A DNA stretch of 64,000 bases from Desulfobulbaceae bacterium UBA2273 (GTDB lineage Bacteria > Desulfobacterota > Desulfobulbia > Desulfobulbales > Desulfurivibrionaceae): positions 65,283 through 129,282 of the forward strand of contig DDWZ01000019.1 of NCBI GenBank assembly GCA_002347095.1, in the 5' to 3' direction. Each line of letters opens with the position of its first letter. Within the stretch, counting starts at the first letter, position 1. Both the position numbers and the translations under genes were made by a program. Shown here piece after piece: positions 26,428 to 35,656 of the stretch. The notes beneath the pieces were generated by a model. That model saw only the letters and a list, made by a program, of their open reading frames with translations. It was not told the origin of the DNA and made no database searches.

Positions 26428-27516
26428 ATGGGGAGCGCCATGACCGAAAACTTTGGATGCAACGTTTTCTGGAACAACCACAAAAAAATCCTGATCGTCG
26501 AAGACGAAGCGTTGCAGCGTCATTTACTGCGGGAGTATCTCTGCGAGGCTGGATATGAGGTGGTTGAAGCGGTGGATGGCCAAGAGGCCATGGAAAAATT
26601 AGCCGTTGATCCTGAAATCCGCTTCGTCATTACCGACCTGAAGATGCCCAGGATGGACGGGTTTGAGCTCATCAGTGCGATCAGGAAAAAGCAACTCCAC
26701 TATGTCTATATTCTGGTCCAAACATACTGTGATGACGAGGAGACCCTGATCCGCGCCCTTTCCCTGGGGGCGGACGATTTCCTGAGAAAGCCCGTGCGGC
26801 CGGTCGAGCTGTGTCTCCGGGTCGCCGGAGGATTCAGGGTGCTCAAGATAGAAAAATTCGAGGAGCTGATCTTTTTCCTTACCAAGCTTGCAGCCCTGCA
26901 GAGCAAGGAAACCGGGAGCCATTTGGACCGCATGTACCATTTCACCCGGGCGCTGGCCAGGGATCTCGCCACCAATGTCCCGGAACTCGGCCTCACTCTA
27001 GCCGTGGCGGAAGAAATCGCCAAGGTCAGCCCGATGCATGACCTTGGCAAGGTTGGCATCTCGGTGGAGCTCCTGCACAAGGTGGAGAAATTGAATAATG
27101 AGGAGGTGCGTTCCCTGCAGGATCATGCCCGAGTGGGCGGCAGTCTCATTGAGGACGTGTACGCCCAGACCGAATCGGAATATCTCTTTCTTGCCCAAGA
27201 GATAGCCCAACTACATCACGAACGCTGGGACGGCAAGGGGTATCCCCACGGTCTGGCCGGCGACAGGATTCCCCTCTGCGCCCGCATTGTTGCCCTGGCC
27301 GATGCCTATGACGCCATGACCAGCAAACGGAGCTACAGTATCGCCCTGGGTCATGAGGAGGCGAAACAGGAGCTCCTGCGCAATACCGGCAAGCAGTTCG
27401 ATCCCAAGGTTGTTGCGGCTTTTCTTCGCCAGGAATCGGAGTTTGTCAGAATAAAAGAAGAGTTCCGGGATACGGATTCTCCCCTGTACAGGGAGGAGAA
27501 AAGCCGTAAACAATAG
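26428..27516 (+). CDS. Response regulator with HD-GYP domain
   Basis: A 362-residue RpfG-like regulator expected to hydrolyse cyclic di-GMP. The REC domain covers about residues 20-135 (VEDE at 24-27; phosphoacceptor D70 in ITDLKMPRMDG; K121 in LRKPVRP). The HD-GYP domain covers about 150-340. It keeps the metal ligands ExGSH near 161-165, MHDLGK (H204-D205) and LHHERWDGKGYP (263-273), followed by RIVALADAYDAMTSKRSY. The GYP motif is intact, so it is probably active. It has no partner kinase nearby. ATG 26428 has AAGGA upstream; ATG 26440 is also possible. Confidence 0.92.
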   Translation: MGSAMTENFGCNVFWNNHKKILIVEDEALQRHLLREYLCEAGYEVVEAVDGQEAMEKLAVDPEIRFVITDLKMPRMDGFELISAIRKKQLHYVYILVQTYCDDEETLIRALSLGADDFLRKPVRPVELCLRVAGGFRVLKIEKFEELIFFLTKLAALQSKETGSHLDRMYHFTRALARDLATNVPELGLTLAVAEEIAKVSPMHDLGKVGISVELLHKVEKLNNEEVRSLQDHARVGGSLIEDVYAQTESEYLFLAQEIAQLHHERWDGKGYPHGLAGDRIPLCARIVALADAYDAMTSKRSYSIALGHEEAKQELLRNTGKQFDPKVVAAFLRQESEFVRIKEEFRDTDSPLYREEKSRKQ

Positions 27517-27538
27517 GGTTGCGCACCCTGTGCCCGGA

Positions 27539-29347
27539 TCAGTGCGCGAGGTTGGTGGCCAGGCTCATGCTTTCCGCATATTGGGCCACCCCGCTGGAGA
27601 GGTGATTGGCAATCCCGGCAAGATAGGCGTCGTCCTTAAGCCGTTTTTCCTCCTCCGGATTGCTCAGAAAGGCGATTTCCGTGAGGATGGCAGGCATCTG
27701 GGCGCCGATGAGCACCACAAAAGGCGCCTTTTTGACCCCAAGATTGGAGACCCCGCTGAATTTTTTGTTCAGCCCGGTCACCATTCCTTCCTGGACCAGT
27801 CCGGCCAGCTTCAACGATTCATTTATTTTTGAATTCTGCATCAGATCCAGCAGGATGGATTGCAGGTCGCTGATCTGCTTGGCCGAGGTGGCGTTTTCCA
27901 TGGCCGCCAGCCGCATGGCATCCTTGTTGCTGGCCAGGTCGAGGACATAGGTTTCTATCCCCCGGGCTTCATGGTTCGGTGCGGCATTGACGTGGATGGA
28001 AAGGAACAGGTCCGCTTCCTTGGCATTGGCCATGGCGGTTCGTTCTTCCAGGGGAATGAAGACATCGCGGTCCCGGGTGAGGATAACCTCGTAGCCGGGT
28101 TTTTCCCTGAGGGCTTTGGCTACCCTGAGGGCCACATCCAGGACGATGTCTTTTTCCTTGAGGCCGCTGGGGCTGCAGGTGCCCGGGTCTTTGCCGCCGT
28201 GGCCCGGATCGATGATGATTTTTTTAATCCCCATCCCCGCCTGCATCGCTTGGTTTGGGGGTGGAGCCTTGCTCCCGGAACCTTCTTTTTTCGTCCTGCC
28301 CGCACTCTTCTTCCCGCCGGTCTTTGCAGCCTTGTCAGGGGCGGTGCTGCTCATCACATCGATCACCACCCGGAAGGGATCGGCCAGGGTGAATACCTTG
28401 TAGTCTGAGATCGTGGTTTGGGTGTCAAGGACAACGCGCACGGTTTGCGGATCAAACTGGGCATTTCTGACCCGGCGCAAGAGGCCGTCTTCAATGGGGA
28501 TGGTTTTGACGTTTTCCGGACCGAGACGGGTGTTGTGCAGGTCGATGTAAATCCTCCGCTGGGAAGCCTCGTCTCCGGAGAGTGCCTGGTGTTTGAAGGT
28601 GACCGGCCCGGTGGTTTCAACGATGAGACGGGTGTAGCGGTTGTTGGACCAGTGACGGATGGGCAGCACCGTGGCCAGCCCGGGTTTTTTCCCGGCAGGT
28701 TCAGGGGCTGGCGGTTCTTCGGCGATCTGGGGGGTGATGCATTTTTCTCCAACCTCTTCTTTTGCCGGGGCTGGGTCCGGTGCGGTTGCGCCATGCTTGA
28801 TCTGCAACAGCTTTTCTTCCGCCGCCGCCGCCATGTCGCCTTCCGGGTAGATGGCGATGATCTTGGCAAAGGCCCGCGCGGCCTTGCTTTGGTCCTTTTT
28901 CTCGGTCAGGTAGATGGTGCCCAGGATAAAAAAGGCGTCATCGGCCAGGAAATTTCCCGCATACTTGGCGCTCAGCTCTTCGTAGGAGGCAATGGCCTGG
29001 TCAAGATCCTTGGCCTTGCCGGACTGCTGGAACATGGTGTGGTGGATCTGCCCCAGCATGAACAGGGATTTGGGGGCAACCTGATGGTCGGGTGCTGCCT
29101 TATAGATGCTGCGGAAGGCGGTGACGGAGGTGAGCCAGCTTTTGCGATTCGTGCCCTTGCCGCTGTTGAGCAACCCCTGGTAGTAGGCCTTAGCCTGCCC
29201 GTATTGCCGGGCGATGTCGTCCGGTTGCTCTTCCAGCCCGGCCCAGGCCGGGGGGGTGAGCAGGAGCAGTACGGCAAGCACAAGCGGCCAGCAAGGAAAA
29301 ACCCCTTTCCCCTGTTTTCCTGCGCCTGTCGTTACCCTACTCCGCAT
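27539..29347 (-). CDS. N-acetylmuramoyl-L-alanine amidase (AmiC-like) with TPR-like and AMIN domains
   Basis: A 602-residue secreted peptidoglycan amidase. A signal peptide covers about residues 1-36 (hydrophobic PLVLAVLLLLTPPAWA). A helical TPR-like repeat region follows (about 40-190, with YAGNFLADDAFFILGTIY). Next is an AMIN domain (about 235-335, RYTRLIVETTGPVTFK) and then a basic, Pro-rich linker. The Amidase_3 catalytic domain starts KKIIIDPGHGGKDPGT, with the metal-binding and catalytic regions TAMANAKEADLFLSIHVNA and ILTEIAFLSNPEEE. It splits stem peptides at the septum. It overlaps the mutS 3' end by 11 nt, so the two are co-transcribed. Confidence 0.92.
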   Translation of the reverse strand: MRSRVTTGAGKQGKGVFPCWPLVLAVLLLLTPPAWAGLEEQPDDIARQYGQAKAYYQGLLNSGKGTNRKSWLTSVTAFRSIYKAAPDHQVAPKSLFMLGQIHHTMFQQSGKAKDLDQAIASYEELSAKYAGNFLADDAFFILGTIYLTEKKDQSKAARAFAKIIAIYPEGDMAAAAEEKLLQIKHGATAPDPAPAKEEVGEKCITPQIAEEPPAPEPAGKKPGLATVLPIRHWSNNRYTRLIVETTGPVTFKHQALSGDEASQRRIYIDLHNTRLGPENVKTIPIEDGLLRRVRNAQFDPQTVRVVLDTQTTISDYKVFTLADPFRVVIDVMSSTAPDKAAKTGGKKSAGRTKKEGSGSKAPPPNQAMQAGMGIKKIIIDPGHGGKDPGTCSPSGLKEKDIVLDVALRVAKALREKPGYEVILTRDRDVFIPLEERTAMANAKEADLFLSIHVNAAPNHEARGIETYVLDLASNKDAMRLAAMENATSAKQISDLQSILLDLMQNSKINESLKLAGLVQEGMVTGLNKKFSGVSNLGVKKAPFVVLIGAQMPAILTEIAFLSNPEEEKRLKDDAYLAGIANHLSSGVAQYAESMSLATNLAH

Positions 29348-31976
29348 CGTTCAACCTCTTGAGTTCATAGAGCAGATCCAGGGCTTCCCGGGGCGACAGG
29401 GCGTCGGGATTGATCTCCCGCAGCCTGCGCACAGCCTGTGACTCCCCGAGGCCGAAGAGGGAGAGCTGGCCGGGTTGCTGCTTTTTTTTCCGGGGCGAGG
29501 TGGCGATGCGCGGTTCGCCCTGCCGGTTGAATTCTCCCTGCTCGATATTATGCAATAATTCCTTGGCTCTGGCAACCACCTTGGCCGGAACCCCCGCCAG
29601 GGCGGCAACCTGAATGCCATAGCTGCGGTTGGTGCCGCCGGGCAGCAGCTTGTGCAGAAAGATAATGGTGTCGTTCCACTCCCGCACCGCGATGTTGTAG
29701 TTCTTGACCCGTGGGTTGGTGGCGGCCAGCTCGGTCAGCTCGTGGTAGTGGGTGGCGAAGATGGTCTTGACCCCCTTGCCGTTTTTGTTGACCAAGTCTT
29801 CAGCCACGGCCCAGGCGATGGAAAGGCCGTCAAAGGTGGAGGTGCCCCGGCCGATCTCGTCGAGGATCACCAGGCTCCGCTCGGTGGCGTTGTTGAGGAT
29901 ATTGGCGGTTTCGTTCATCTCCACCATGAAGGTGGACTGGCCGCGGCGCAGGTTGTCCGAGGCCCCGACCCGGGTGAAGATGCGGTCCACCACCCCGATC
30001 TCCGCCGCGGCGGCAGGGACGAAGCCGCCCATCTGGGCCATGAGGGTGATGAGCGCGGTCTGCCGCAGCACCGTGGATTTGCCGGCCATGTTGGGGCCGG
30101 TGATGATCAAAACCTCTTCGCTTTCCTGGTCAAGACGGATATCGTTGGGCACGAAACGGCCCGGCGGCAGGGCGCGTTCGATTACGGGGTGGCGGCCTTC
30201 CGTGATGATGATCGCTTCGCCGCCGGTGATCAGAGGCTTGGTGTAGCGGTATCTCTGGGCCACCTCGGCCAGGCAGCAAAAAAAATCGATCCGGGCCAAC
30301 CGCCCGGCTGCTTGGAGAATCCGGGAGGAGGCCGCCGCCGCCGCGGCGCGGATCGCGCAGAAGAGCCGGTATTCCAGCTCCAGCCGTTTCTCCTGGGCGC
30401 CGGAGACTTTTTCCTCAAACTCCTTGAGTTCCGGGGTGATGAAGCGTTCGGCGTTGACCAGGGTCTGCTTGCGGATGAAGTTGTCCGGCACATGCCCAAG
30501 CTGGCCGCGGCTGATTTCGATATAGTAGCCAAAGATCTTGTTGAAGCCAACCTTGAGGTTGCCAATGCCGGTGCGCGTCCGCTCGCGAGCCTCCAACCCC
30601 AGAATCAGCGCCTTGCCGTCGCGCAGCAGGCTTATCAGTTCGTCAAGCTCCGCGTTGTAGCCGGACCGGATCAGGTTGCCTTCCCGCAGGGTTATCGGGG
30701 CGTCCTCGCGGATGGCTACTTCCAGCAAGCCGTGGAGTTCGCGCAGTTCGTCCATCGTGCCGAGGTCGGCCAGCAGGGTGTCGGTCCCGGAAAGCTTTTC
30801 CGTGATTTTCGGCAGTTGGGCCAGGGAACATTTGAGGGCCGTGAGATCGCGGCCATTGGCCGTGCCCAGCACCACCCGGCCGTTGAGACGCTCCAGATCG
30901 TAGACCTTGCCCAGCAGTTCCCTGAGCTCCTCCCGCAACCGGGGGGCGAGGCAGAGCTGTTCCACCGTGTCCAACCGTTGCCGGATATCCTCAACCTCCC
31001 GCAGGGGAAACAGGAGGTTTTTCTTGAGCAGCCTGGCGCCCATGGGGGTTTCGCAGAGATCGAGGGTGTCCAGCAGCGAGCCCTCTCGGACGGAGCCGGT
31101 GATGGTCTGGGTAAGTTCCAGGTTGCGGCGGGAGGAATCGTCCATGAGCAGGACGTGATCGAATTCGATGGGGGTGAGCCGCTCGATGTGGTCCAGCGCG
31201 GTTTTCTGGGTCTCCTGCAGGTAGAGGAGCAGTCCCCCTGCCGCGCCGATGCCGGCCTTCAACTCCTCGCAGCCGAACCCGGCCAGGTTGGCCACCCGGA
31301 AATGCTCCAGCAGCCTCTGCCGGGCCGTCTCCGGATGAAAACCGGCAGGCGGCCGTCCGGTCAGGCAGCTTTGCGGCAGATAGGCCTGCAGCTCGGCGGC
31401 CAGGGACGAATCCTCCCCCAATTTTTCCGGGAGCAGGATTTCGGAAGGGGCCAGACGACCGAGTTCATCCAGCAGGGCAGGGAGATCTTCTCGCTCGCTC
31501 ACCAGGAATTCGCCGGTGGAGAGATCGAGCAGGCTCAAGCCCCACTCCTTGCCCTTCTGGCAGATGGCGGCCAGATACCGGTTGTCCTTGCCGTCGAGGA
31601 GCTGATCGTCGGTGACCAGCCCCGGGGTGACCACCCGCACCACCTCGCGGCGGACCACGCCCTTGGCCTCTTTCGGATCCTCCACCTGCTCGCAGATGGC
31701 GACCTTGAAGCCGGCCTTGATCATCTTGGCCAGATAGGAGGAAACCGCGTGGTACGGGATCCCGCACAGGGGCACCCGGTTCTCGTCATCCTTGCTGTTT
31801 CGGGAGGTGAGGGTGATGCCCAGCACGCGCGAGGCGGTCACGGCATCGTCAAAGAACATCTCGTAGAAGTCGCCGAGCCGATAGAAAAGGATGGCGTCCT
31901 GATGCTGCGCCTTGATCTCAAGGTACTGCTGCATCATGGGGGTGATCTTGACGGAGGCGGATGTGGTCTTGGTCAT
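29337..31976 (-). CDS. mutS: DNA mismatch repair protein MutS
   Basis: An 879-residue MutS, which recognises mismatches and recruits MutL. The mismatch-binding GDFYEMFFDDA (Phe-Tyr-Glu) is near residue 33. The connector, lever and clamp regions follow. The ATPase domain has Walker A TGPNMAGKST, Walker B SLVILDEIGRGTSTFDG, and FATHYHELTELA. The length is normal. The ATG at 31976 gives the family N-terminus (MMQQYLEIKAQHQDAILFYR), although the ribosome site is weak. Confidence 0.96.
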   Translation of the reverse strand: MTKTTSASVKITPMMQQYLEIKAQHQDAILFYRLGDFYEMFFDDAVTASRVLGITLTSRNSKDDENRVPLCGIPYHAVSSYLAKMIKAGFKVAICEQVEDPKEAKGVVRREVVRVVTPGLVTDDQLLDGKDNRYLAAICQKGKEWGLSLLDLSTGEFLVSEREDLPALLDELGRLAPSEILLPEKLGEDSSLAAELQAYLPQSCLTGRPPAGFHPETARQRLLEHFRVANLAGFGCEELKAGIGAAGGLLLYLQETQKTALDHIERLTPIEFDHVLLMDDSSRRNLELTQTITGSVREGSLLDTLDLCETPMGARLLKKNLLFPLREVEDIRQRLDTVEQLCLAPRLREELRELLGKVYDLERLNGRVVLGTANGRDLTALKCSLAQLPKITEKLSGTDTLLADLGTMDELRELHGLLEVAIREDAPITLREGNLIRSGYNAELDELISLLRDGKALILGLEARERTRTGIGNLKVGFNKIFGYYIEISRGQLGHVPDNFIRKQTLVNAERFITPELKEFEEKVSGAQEKRLELEYRLFCAIRAAAAAASSRILQAAGRLARIDFFCCLAEVAQRYRYTKPLITGGEAIIITEGRHPVIERALPPGRFVPNDIRLDQESEEVLIITGPNMAGKSTVLRQTALITLMAQMGGFVPAAAAEIGVVDRIFTRVGASDNLRRGQSTFMVEMNETANILNNATERSLVILDEIGRGTSTFDGLSIAWAVAEDLVNKNGKGVKTIFATHYHELTELAATNPRVKNYNIAVREWNDTIIFLHKLLPGGTNRSYGIQVAALAGVPAKVVARAKELLHNIEQGEFNRQGEPRIATSPRKKKQQPGQLSLFGLGESQAVRRLREINPDALSPREALDLLYELKRLNDAE

Positions 31977-32210
31977 AAATAAGTGGTCGAGAAGGGGATT
32001 GTCCCTTATGCTGTGGTGTTTCGCAGCGTCCCTGTAGGCTCCTGTAGCGATTGATAGGAGGTTTTTGGGGAAAAGTCAAGCACAGGCCGCATATGCAGGG
32101 GCAGCGCGGCGGTATTTGGCGCGTCGATCCGCACGCAGGGGGGGGCCGGACACCGGAATCTGTTTTTCTTGCCCGAGAAATGGAACCAATCCGCGCCCGA
32201 GGTGTCACTT

Positions 32211-32426
32211 ATAATTATACCTGATTAGCGCTAATTTTCTGCAAATTCCCTCGCCCTTGAGGGAGAGGGCCAGGGAGAGGGCCAGGGAGAGGGTGAACAG
32301 CCTCCACTTACCCCCTCTCCCCAGCCCTCTCCCCCACCAAAGCGGGGGAGAGGGGGAATTTCGTATGGATTCTCCTATGTACAAATAACGTCTTGCGGAA
32401 GATGAGCGCTTATCAGGTAATTATAT
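32211..32426. repeat. MITE-like element with terminal inverted repeats and a GAGGGAGAGGG core
   Basis: The ends at 32211-32232 and 32405-32426 are imperfect inverted repeats sharing TACCTGATWAGCGCT. Inside are facing G- and C-rich arms: tandem GGGAGAGGGCCA units (about 32261-32297) against CCCTCTCC/CCCTCTCCCC (32311-32355), bounded by AAATTCCC and GGGAATTT. No coding capacity is seen. The remaining 545 bp between mutS and the Met-rich gene shows no gene. Confidence 0.6.
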
Positions 32427-32521
32427 GCTCCATGATCGATGATGCGGGCTGTACTCTCATAATCGGAGGCAACTCCTGGAACAGGCCCGCCCCAACCACC
32501 ACATTCCCACAGGAGGGAAAA

Positions 32522-33013
32522 ATGAAAAAAAGAATTCTGTTGGCATCCGTATTGGCTTCTTTTCTTGCCGCCTCCGCTGTTTCCGCCCAAACCGGGCATG
32601 AGGGCGCGCATGGCCAGGCGCCGGCGGCGGAGCACGATGCAGCTCCCGCCGCGGCGGCAGCCCCCATGGCTTCGGGCATGATGGGTGGCACAATGGGCCA
32701 GGGCATGATGCATGGCAAGATGGGCGGCCAGGGCGGGATGATGGGCAACAAGGGCATGTGCGGGATGATGGGCTCCGGCATGGGATCCGGCATGATGGCC
32801 CCAGGCATGGGCAGCCTGAGCCCGGAGGCGCAGCAGAAGTTTTTGGATGCAACCAAGGAGCTGCGGAAGAAGCTCCACGACAAGCAGTTTGAGTATGGCG
32901 AGGCGGCCCGCAATGCCAAAGCGGACAAAAAGGATCTCTTGAAAAAACGCAAGGATATCTGGGAGTTGCAGCAGAAGATCCACGGCAAGGCGTGGGATTT
33001 CATGACCGAGTAA
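32522..33013 (+). CDS. Periplasmic Met-rich protein, heavy-metal sensor/chaperone-like
   Basis: A 163-residue exported protein. The signal peptide is about residues 1-22 (KKRILLASVLASFLAASAV, then SA before QTGHE). A His/Ala/Pro-rich stretch is followed by a Gly/Met region (about 50-100) with 16 Met in 50 residues, arranged as GMM and GM units plus one Cys. The C-terminal part is helical (SPEAQQKFLDATKELRKKL), like the ZraP/CpxP/Spy group of periplasmic metal-responsive chaperones. Met clusters commonly bind Cu(I) or Ag(I), so metal handling is inferred. An AGGAGGG ribosome site lies before ATG 32522. I do not assign a gene name. Confidence 0.75.
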   Translation: MKKRILLASVLASFLAASAVSAQTGHEGAHGQAPAAEHDAAPAAAAAPMASGMMGGTMGQGMMHGKMGGQGGMMGNKGMCGMMGSGMGSGMMAPGMGSLSPEAQQKFLDATKELRKKLHDKQFEYGEAARNAKADKKDLLKKRKDIWELQQKIHGKAWDFMTE

Positions 33014-33024
33014 GTGCGGCTCAG

Positions 33025-33053
33025 GGTAAGGCGGGTTGTTTGCCCGCCTTACC
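33025..33053. terminator. Hairpin between convergent genes
   Basis: GGTAAGGCGGG (33025-33035) and CCCGCCTTACC (33043-33053) form a perfect 11-bp stem followed by TGTTTTC. It lies between the Met-rich gene and the HIT gene stop (33049) and probably ends transcription from the left. Confidence 0.7.
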
Positions 33054-33537
33054 TGTTTTCGAACTCCGGCAGCAGCCGCGCGAAGGTCTTCTCGATATGC
33101 TCCGGAATGGTGCGGACCTCGGCCAGCACGGTCATGTAGTTGTGGTCCCCATGCCAGCGGGGAACGATGTGCCAGTGCAGGTGGCTGGCGATCCCCGCCC
33201 CCGCCACCTCGCCCAGGTTCAGGCCGATATTGAAGCCGTCCGCCTGGAGATGGCGGCGCAGGATGGCGGTGCAGCGGGTCAGCATGGCTCCGATGGCTCC
33301 ATTTTCCTCTTCGCTGAGATCGCCGAGATCCGCGAGATGCCGGGCCGGCGCCACCAACAGATGGCCGTTGGCATAGGGGAAACGGTTCATCAGCACCACC
33401 AGGGCTCCGTTGCGGTGCAAAATCAGATCCTGGGCCGAATGGGTCTGTTCCGGCGCCGCACAGAAGATGCAGCCCGAATCCCTGCCTCTCTTGCCTTCGA
33501 TGTATTCCATCCGCCAGGGCGTCCAGAGGGTTTTCAT
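33049..33537 (-). CDS. HIT family hydrolase
   Basis: A 162-residue HIT-domain protein, a nucleotide hydrolase or transferase (Ap4A phosphorylase-like group). It begins KTLWTPWRMEYIEG, a common start in this subgroup, with CIFC as a possible zinc site half. The histidine triad is HLHWHIVPRW (H119, H121, H123). It overlaps the phosphoesterase gene by 4 nt and ends the six-gene minus-strand operon that starts with the MinD-like gene. Confidence 0.9.
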   Translation of the reverse strand: MKTLWTPWRMEYIEGKRGRDSGCIFCAAPEQTHSAQDLILHRNGALVVLMNRFPYANGHLLVAPARHLADLGDLSEEENGAIGAMLTRCTAILRRHLQADGFNIGLNLGEVAGAGIASHLHWHIVPRWHGDHNYMTVLAEVRTIPEHIEKTFARLLPEFENR

Positions 33538-34049
33538 AGCTTTGCCTGAATCTGATAGATTTGCGCCTGCAGTGTTTCCCCGACTTCAAGGATGGCAAAG
33601 GTGCCGCCTGCCCCGGAATATCCCGTGCCGGTGAAACTGCCGGGGTTGATGTAGAGAACCCCGCCGAGACGATGGCAGACCGGCCGGTGGGTGTGGCCGT
33701 AAACAATGCAGTCCGCCTCCGGAAAGATCTCGCTGAGGCGGGACTCAAAATCATAGGTGTTGCCAAACCGGTGGATCAGGCCGATGGTGAAGCCGCCCAC
33801 CCTGATCTCCTTGTGGGTGGGCAGATGTTGGCAGGAGAGGGCGGAGCACATATTGCCGTGCACGGCATGCACCTCCTTGCCGGAAAATACCGTGAGGATC
33901 GCCGGATCGGTGAGGTCTCCGGCATGGAGAATCATGTCCGCGTCGTGGAAGCAGGCGTCCGCGATTTTTTTGAAGGTCTCGGTGGGTTGGGAAAGATGCG
34001 TGTCGGAAAGGATGCCGATTGTTACAGGAGTCATTATTCTGCCCGCCAT
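33534..34049 (-). CDS. YfcE/MJ0936-type metallophosphoesterase
   Basis: A 171-residue calcineurin-like phosphoesterase of the small YfcE/MJ0936 family, a metal-dependent phosphodiesterase. Motifs in order: ILSDTHLS (metal ligands D and H), ILHAGDLTDP, VHGNMCS (GNxx), LIHRFG, and VYGHTHRPV (GHTH). The ATG at 34049 overlaps the previous stop as TAATG, supporting this start; an in-frame ATG at 34034 is less likely. Confidence 0.9.
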   Translation of the reverse strand: MAGRIMTPVTIGILSDTHLSQPTETFKKIADACFHDADMILHAGDLTDPAILTVFSGKEVHAVHGNMCSALSCQHLPTHKEIRVGGFTIGLIHRFGNTYDFESRLSEIFPEADCIVYGHTHRPVCHRLGGVLYINPGSFTGTGYSGAGGTFAILEVGETLQAQIYQIQAKL

Positions 34050-34354
34050 TATGGATTCAGGAGGGGTTGCAACACGGCCTCGGCCTGGTCGGCCGAGATT
34101 CCGGCGAGGATAATCCGTTTGTCGCGGCTGGTTTCGCCGCTGGCAATGGTGACGGCTGCCTTGGGGATCTTGAAGAGCTTGGCAAAAAACCCGATGACCG
34201 CCGCGTTTGCCTTGCCATCCACCGGCGGGGAGGTGATGCAGAGCTTGAGCGCATCGCCGTGGAGCCCGGCGACGCGGGTGCGGGAGGCCTTGGGCTGCAC
34301 ATGGATGGAGAGGCTGACCGAGGCGCTGTCAGCCTGTTCCCGCAGGTAGGTCAT
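34049..34354 (-). CDS. DUF167 (YggU) family protein
   Basis: A 101-residue YggU/DUF167 protein. The conserved core is visible: LSIHVQPKASRTRVAGLHGD, LKLCITSPPVDGKANAAVI and FFAKLFKIPKAAVTIASGET, ending SRDKRIILAGI. The function is unknown. In many bacteria it follows yggT and divIVA-type genes, as here. It is coupled to both neighbours by short overlaps. Confidence 0.9.
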   Translation of the reverse strand: MTYLREQADSASVSLSIHVQPKASRTRVAGLHGDALKLCITSPPVDGKANAAVIGFFAKLFKIPKAAVTIASGETSRDKRIILAGISADQAEAVLQPLLNP

Positions 34355-35253
34355 AGGGGCGATTCATCGGGGTTGAAGTCATTCGCTTTTTTCTTGGCCT
34401 CCGCCAGGTTTCCGGCGAAGGATACGGCAGGCTCATTGCTCTCCAGGGGATCTTCAAGGCTGAAGGACATGTCGCCGTCAAGGTCCGGGAGAATGGAATC
34501 CGGAACCTCGTCGTCCTCATCCATGACCAGGATATCTTTGTGCGCCGAGAATGACGAGGCCAGGGCAATGTCCTGGGGGGAATAGTCGTCTTCGCTGCTT
34601 ACGGCCATGGCGCCCATGCCGTTCTCGGGGATGTCGATCTTGACGTAGAGGTCGCTGAGGTCTGCCTCTTCGGAGGCACCAAGGCCGCTGCCCTGGCGCC
34701 GGCTCTCGGTCTGTATCCCGGCTGCGGCGCGGCCGCCATAGCTGGCGGTGCGTTGGGGCTCCGGCCTGCGGGATGGGGAGCTGAAATGTTCCATCGCCCG
34801 TCCGCTGTCGACGGGTTCTGTCTCCAGCATGTGCAGGTAGGATTGCAACTGCTGGCGGAGCTCCTGTCTGGCCTGTTCCCTCAGCGATTTCAGATCCTCG
34901 ATTTTTCTTTTCAGTTCGCCAATCTCGAGATTGGCGTCTTCCCTGCGCAGCCGCGCTTCTTCCTGGGCTTCGGCCACGATGGCCTCCGCCTCTTCCCTGC
35001 TTTTTTCCTTCATGCCGTCGGCGACATTCTGGGCGGCGATGATGGCGGACTGGAAGGATTTCTGCTGATTCTGGTAGGTGGCCAGATCCTTTTCCATGGT
35101 TTCCAGCCGACCCTTGAGCTTCTGGTTCTCTTCGGAAACCGCCTGGAAAGCCGCGGCTATTTTTTCCAGAAAATCGTCCACCTCTTCCACATCAAAACCG
35201 CGAAAGCGAACATGGAACTGCTGGGATTGGATGTCTTGCGCTGTGAGTATCAT
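34351..35253 (-). CDS. divIVA: DivIVA domain protein
   Basis: A 300-residue DivIVA-family protein. The N-terminal membrane-curvature binding region is LTAQDIQSQQFHVRFRGFDV with EEVDDFLEKI. A long coiled coil runs from about residue 40 to 145. The C-terminal half is low-complexity and acidic (EDDYSPQDIA, DEDDEVPDSI) and not seen in most short DivIVAs. DivIVA proteins mark poles or septa and recruit MinD-like or ParA-like ATPases; one is encoded upstream in this operon. It overlaps the DUF167 gene by 4 nt. Confidence 0.88.
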   Translation of the reverse strand: MILTAQDIQSQQFHVRFRGFDVEEVDDFLEKIAAAFQAVSEENQKLKGRLETMEKDLATYQNQQKSFQSAIIAAQNVADGMKEKSREEAEAIVAEAQEEARLRREDANLEIGELKRKIEDLKSLREQARQELRQQLQSYLHMLETEPVDSGRAMEHFSSPSRRPEPQRTASYGGRAAAGIQTESRRQGSGLGASEEADLSDLYVKIDIPENGMGAMAVSSEDDYSPQDIALASSFSAHKDILVMDEDDEVPDSILPDLDGDMSFSLEDPLESNEPAVSFAGNLAEAKKKANDFNPDESPL

Positions 35254-35290
35254 GCCTCGGCTCCTTGTGTGTGCCTCAAAACTTCATGGT

Positions 35291-35590
35291 TTATCCCATG
35301 CTCCTCGCCAGGTGCTGCAAGGTGGGGACCAGAAAGCTCCGCAAAAAAATCAGGGCAAGAATAAGCAGCATGGGGGAAAGATCCAGGCCGCCGCCGAAAA
35401 TCGGCACTATCCTTCGGATGCGGGAGAGGGCCGGTTCGGTGATCTCATGCAGAAAACGGACGATGGGGTTGTAAGGATCGGCGTTCACCCAGGAAATGAT
35501 GGCCCGGCCGATGATGACCCACATGTAGGCGCTCAGGGCAAAGTCCACCAGGGTGGCCAGGGCGCTTAAAAAATTGCCGACGACAAACAT
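35291..35590 (-). CDS. yggT: YggT family membrane protein
   Basis: A 99-residue integral membrane protein with two hydrophobic segments (about residues 5-30 and 70-90). The YggT signature is ISWVNADPYNPIVRFLHEIT with EPALSRIRRIVP. The function is unsettled; in several bacteria it is next to divIVA, yggS and proC and linked to division or osmotic stress. It lies between the MinD-like gene and divIVA in this operon. Confidence 0.92.
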   Translation of the reverse strand: MFVVGNFLSALATLVDFALSAYMWVIIGRAIISWVNADPYNPIVRFLHEITEPALSRIRRIVPIFGGGLDLSPMLLILALIFLRSFLVPTLQHLARSMG

Positions 35591-35656
35591 AACAAACCTC
35601 TATTGGTGAAAAAAAATATGCAACCGGGTTGCGCTGTCGCGCAAAAACCGGCCAGG

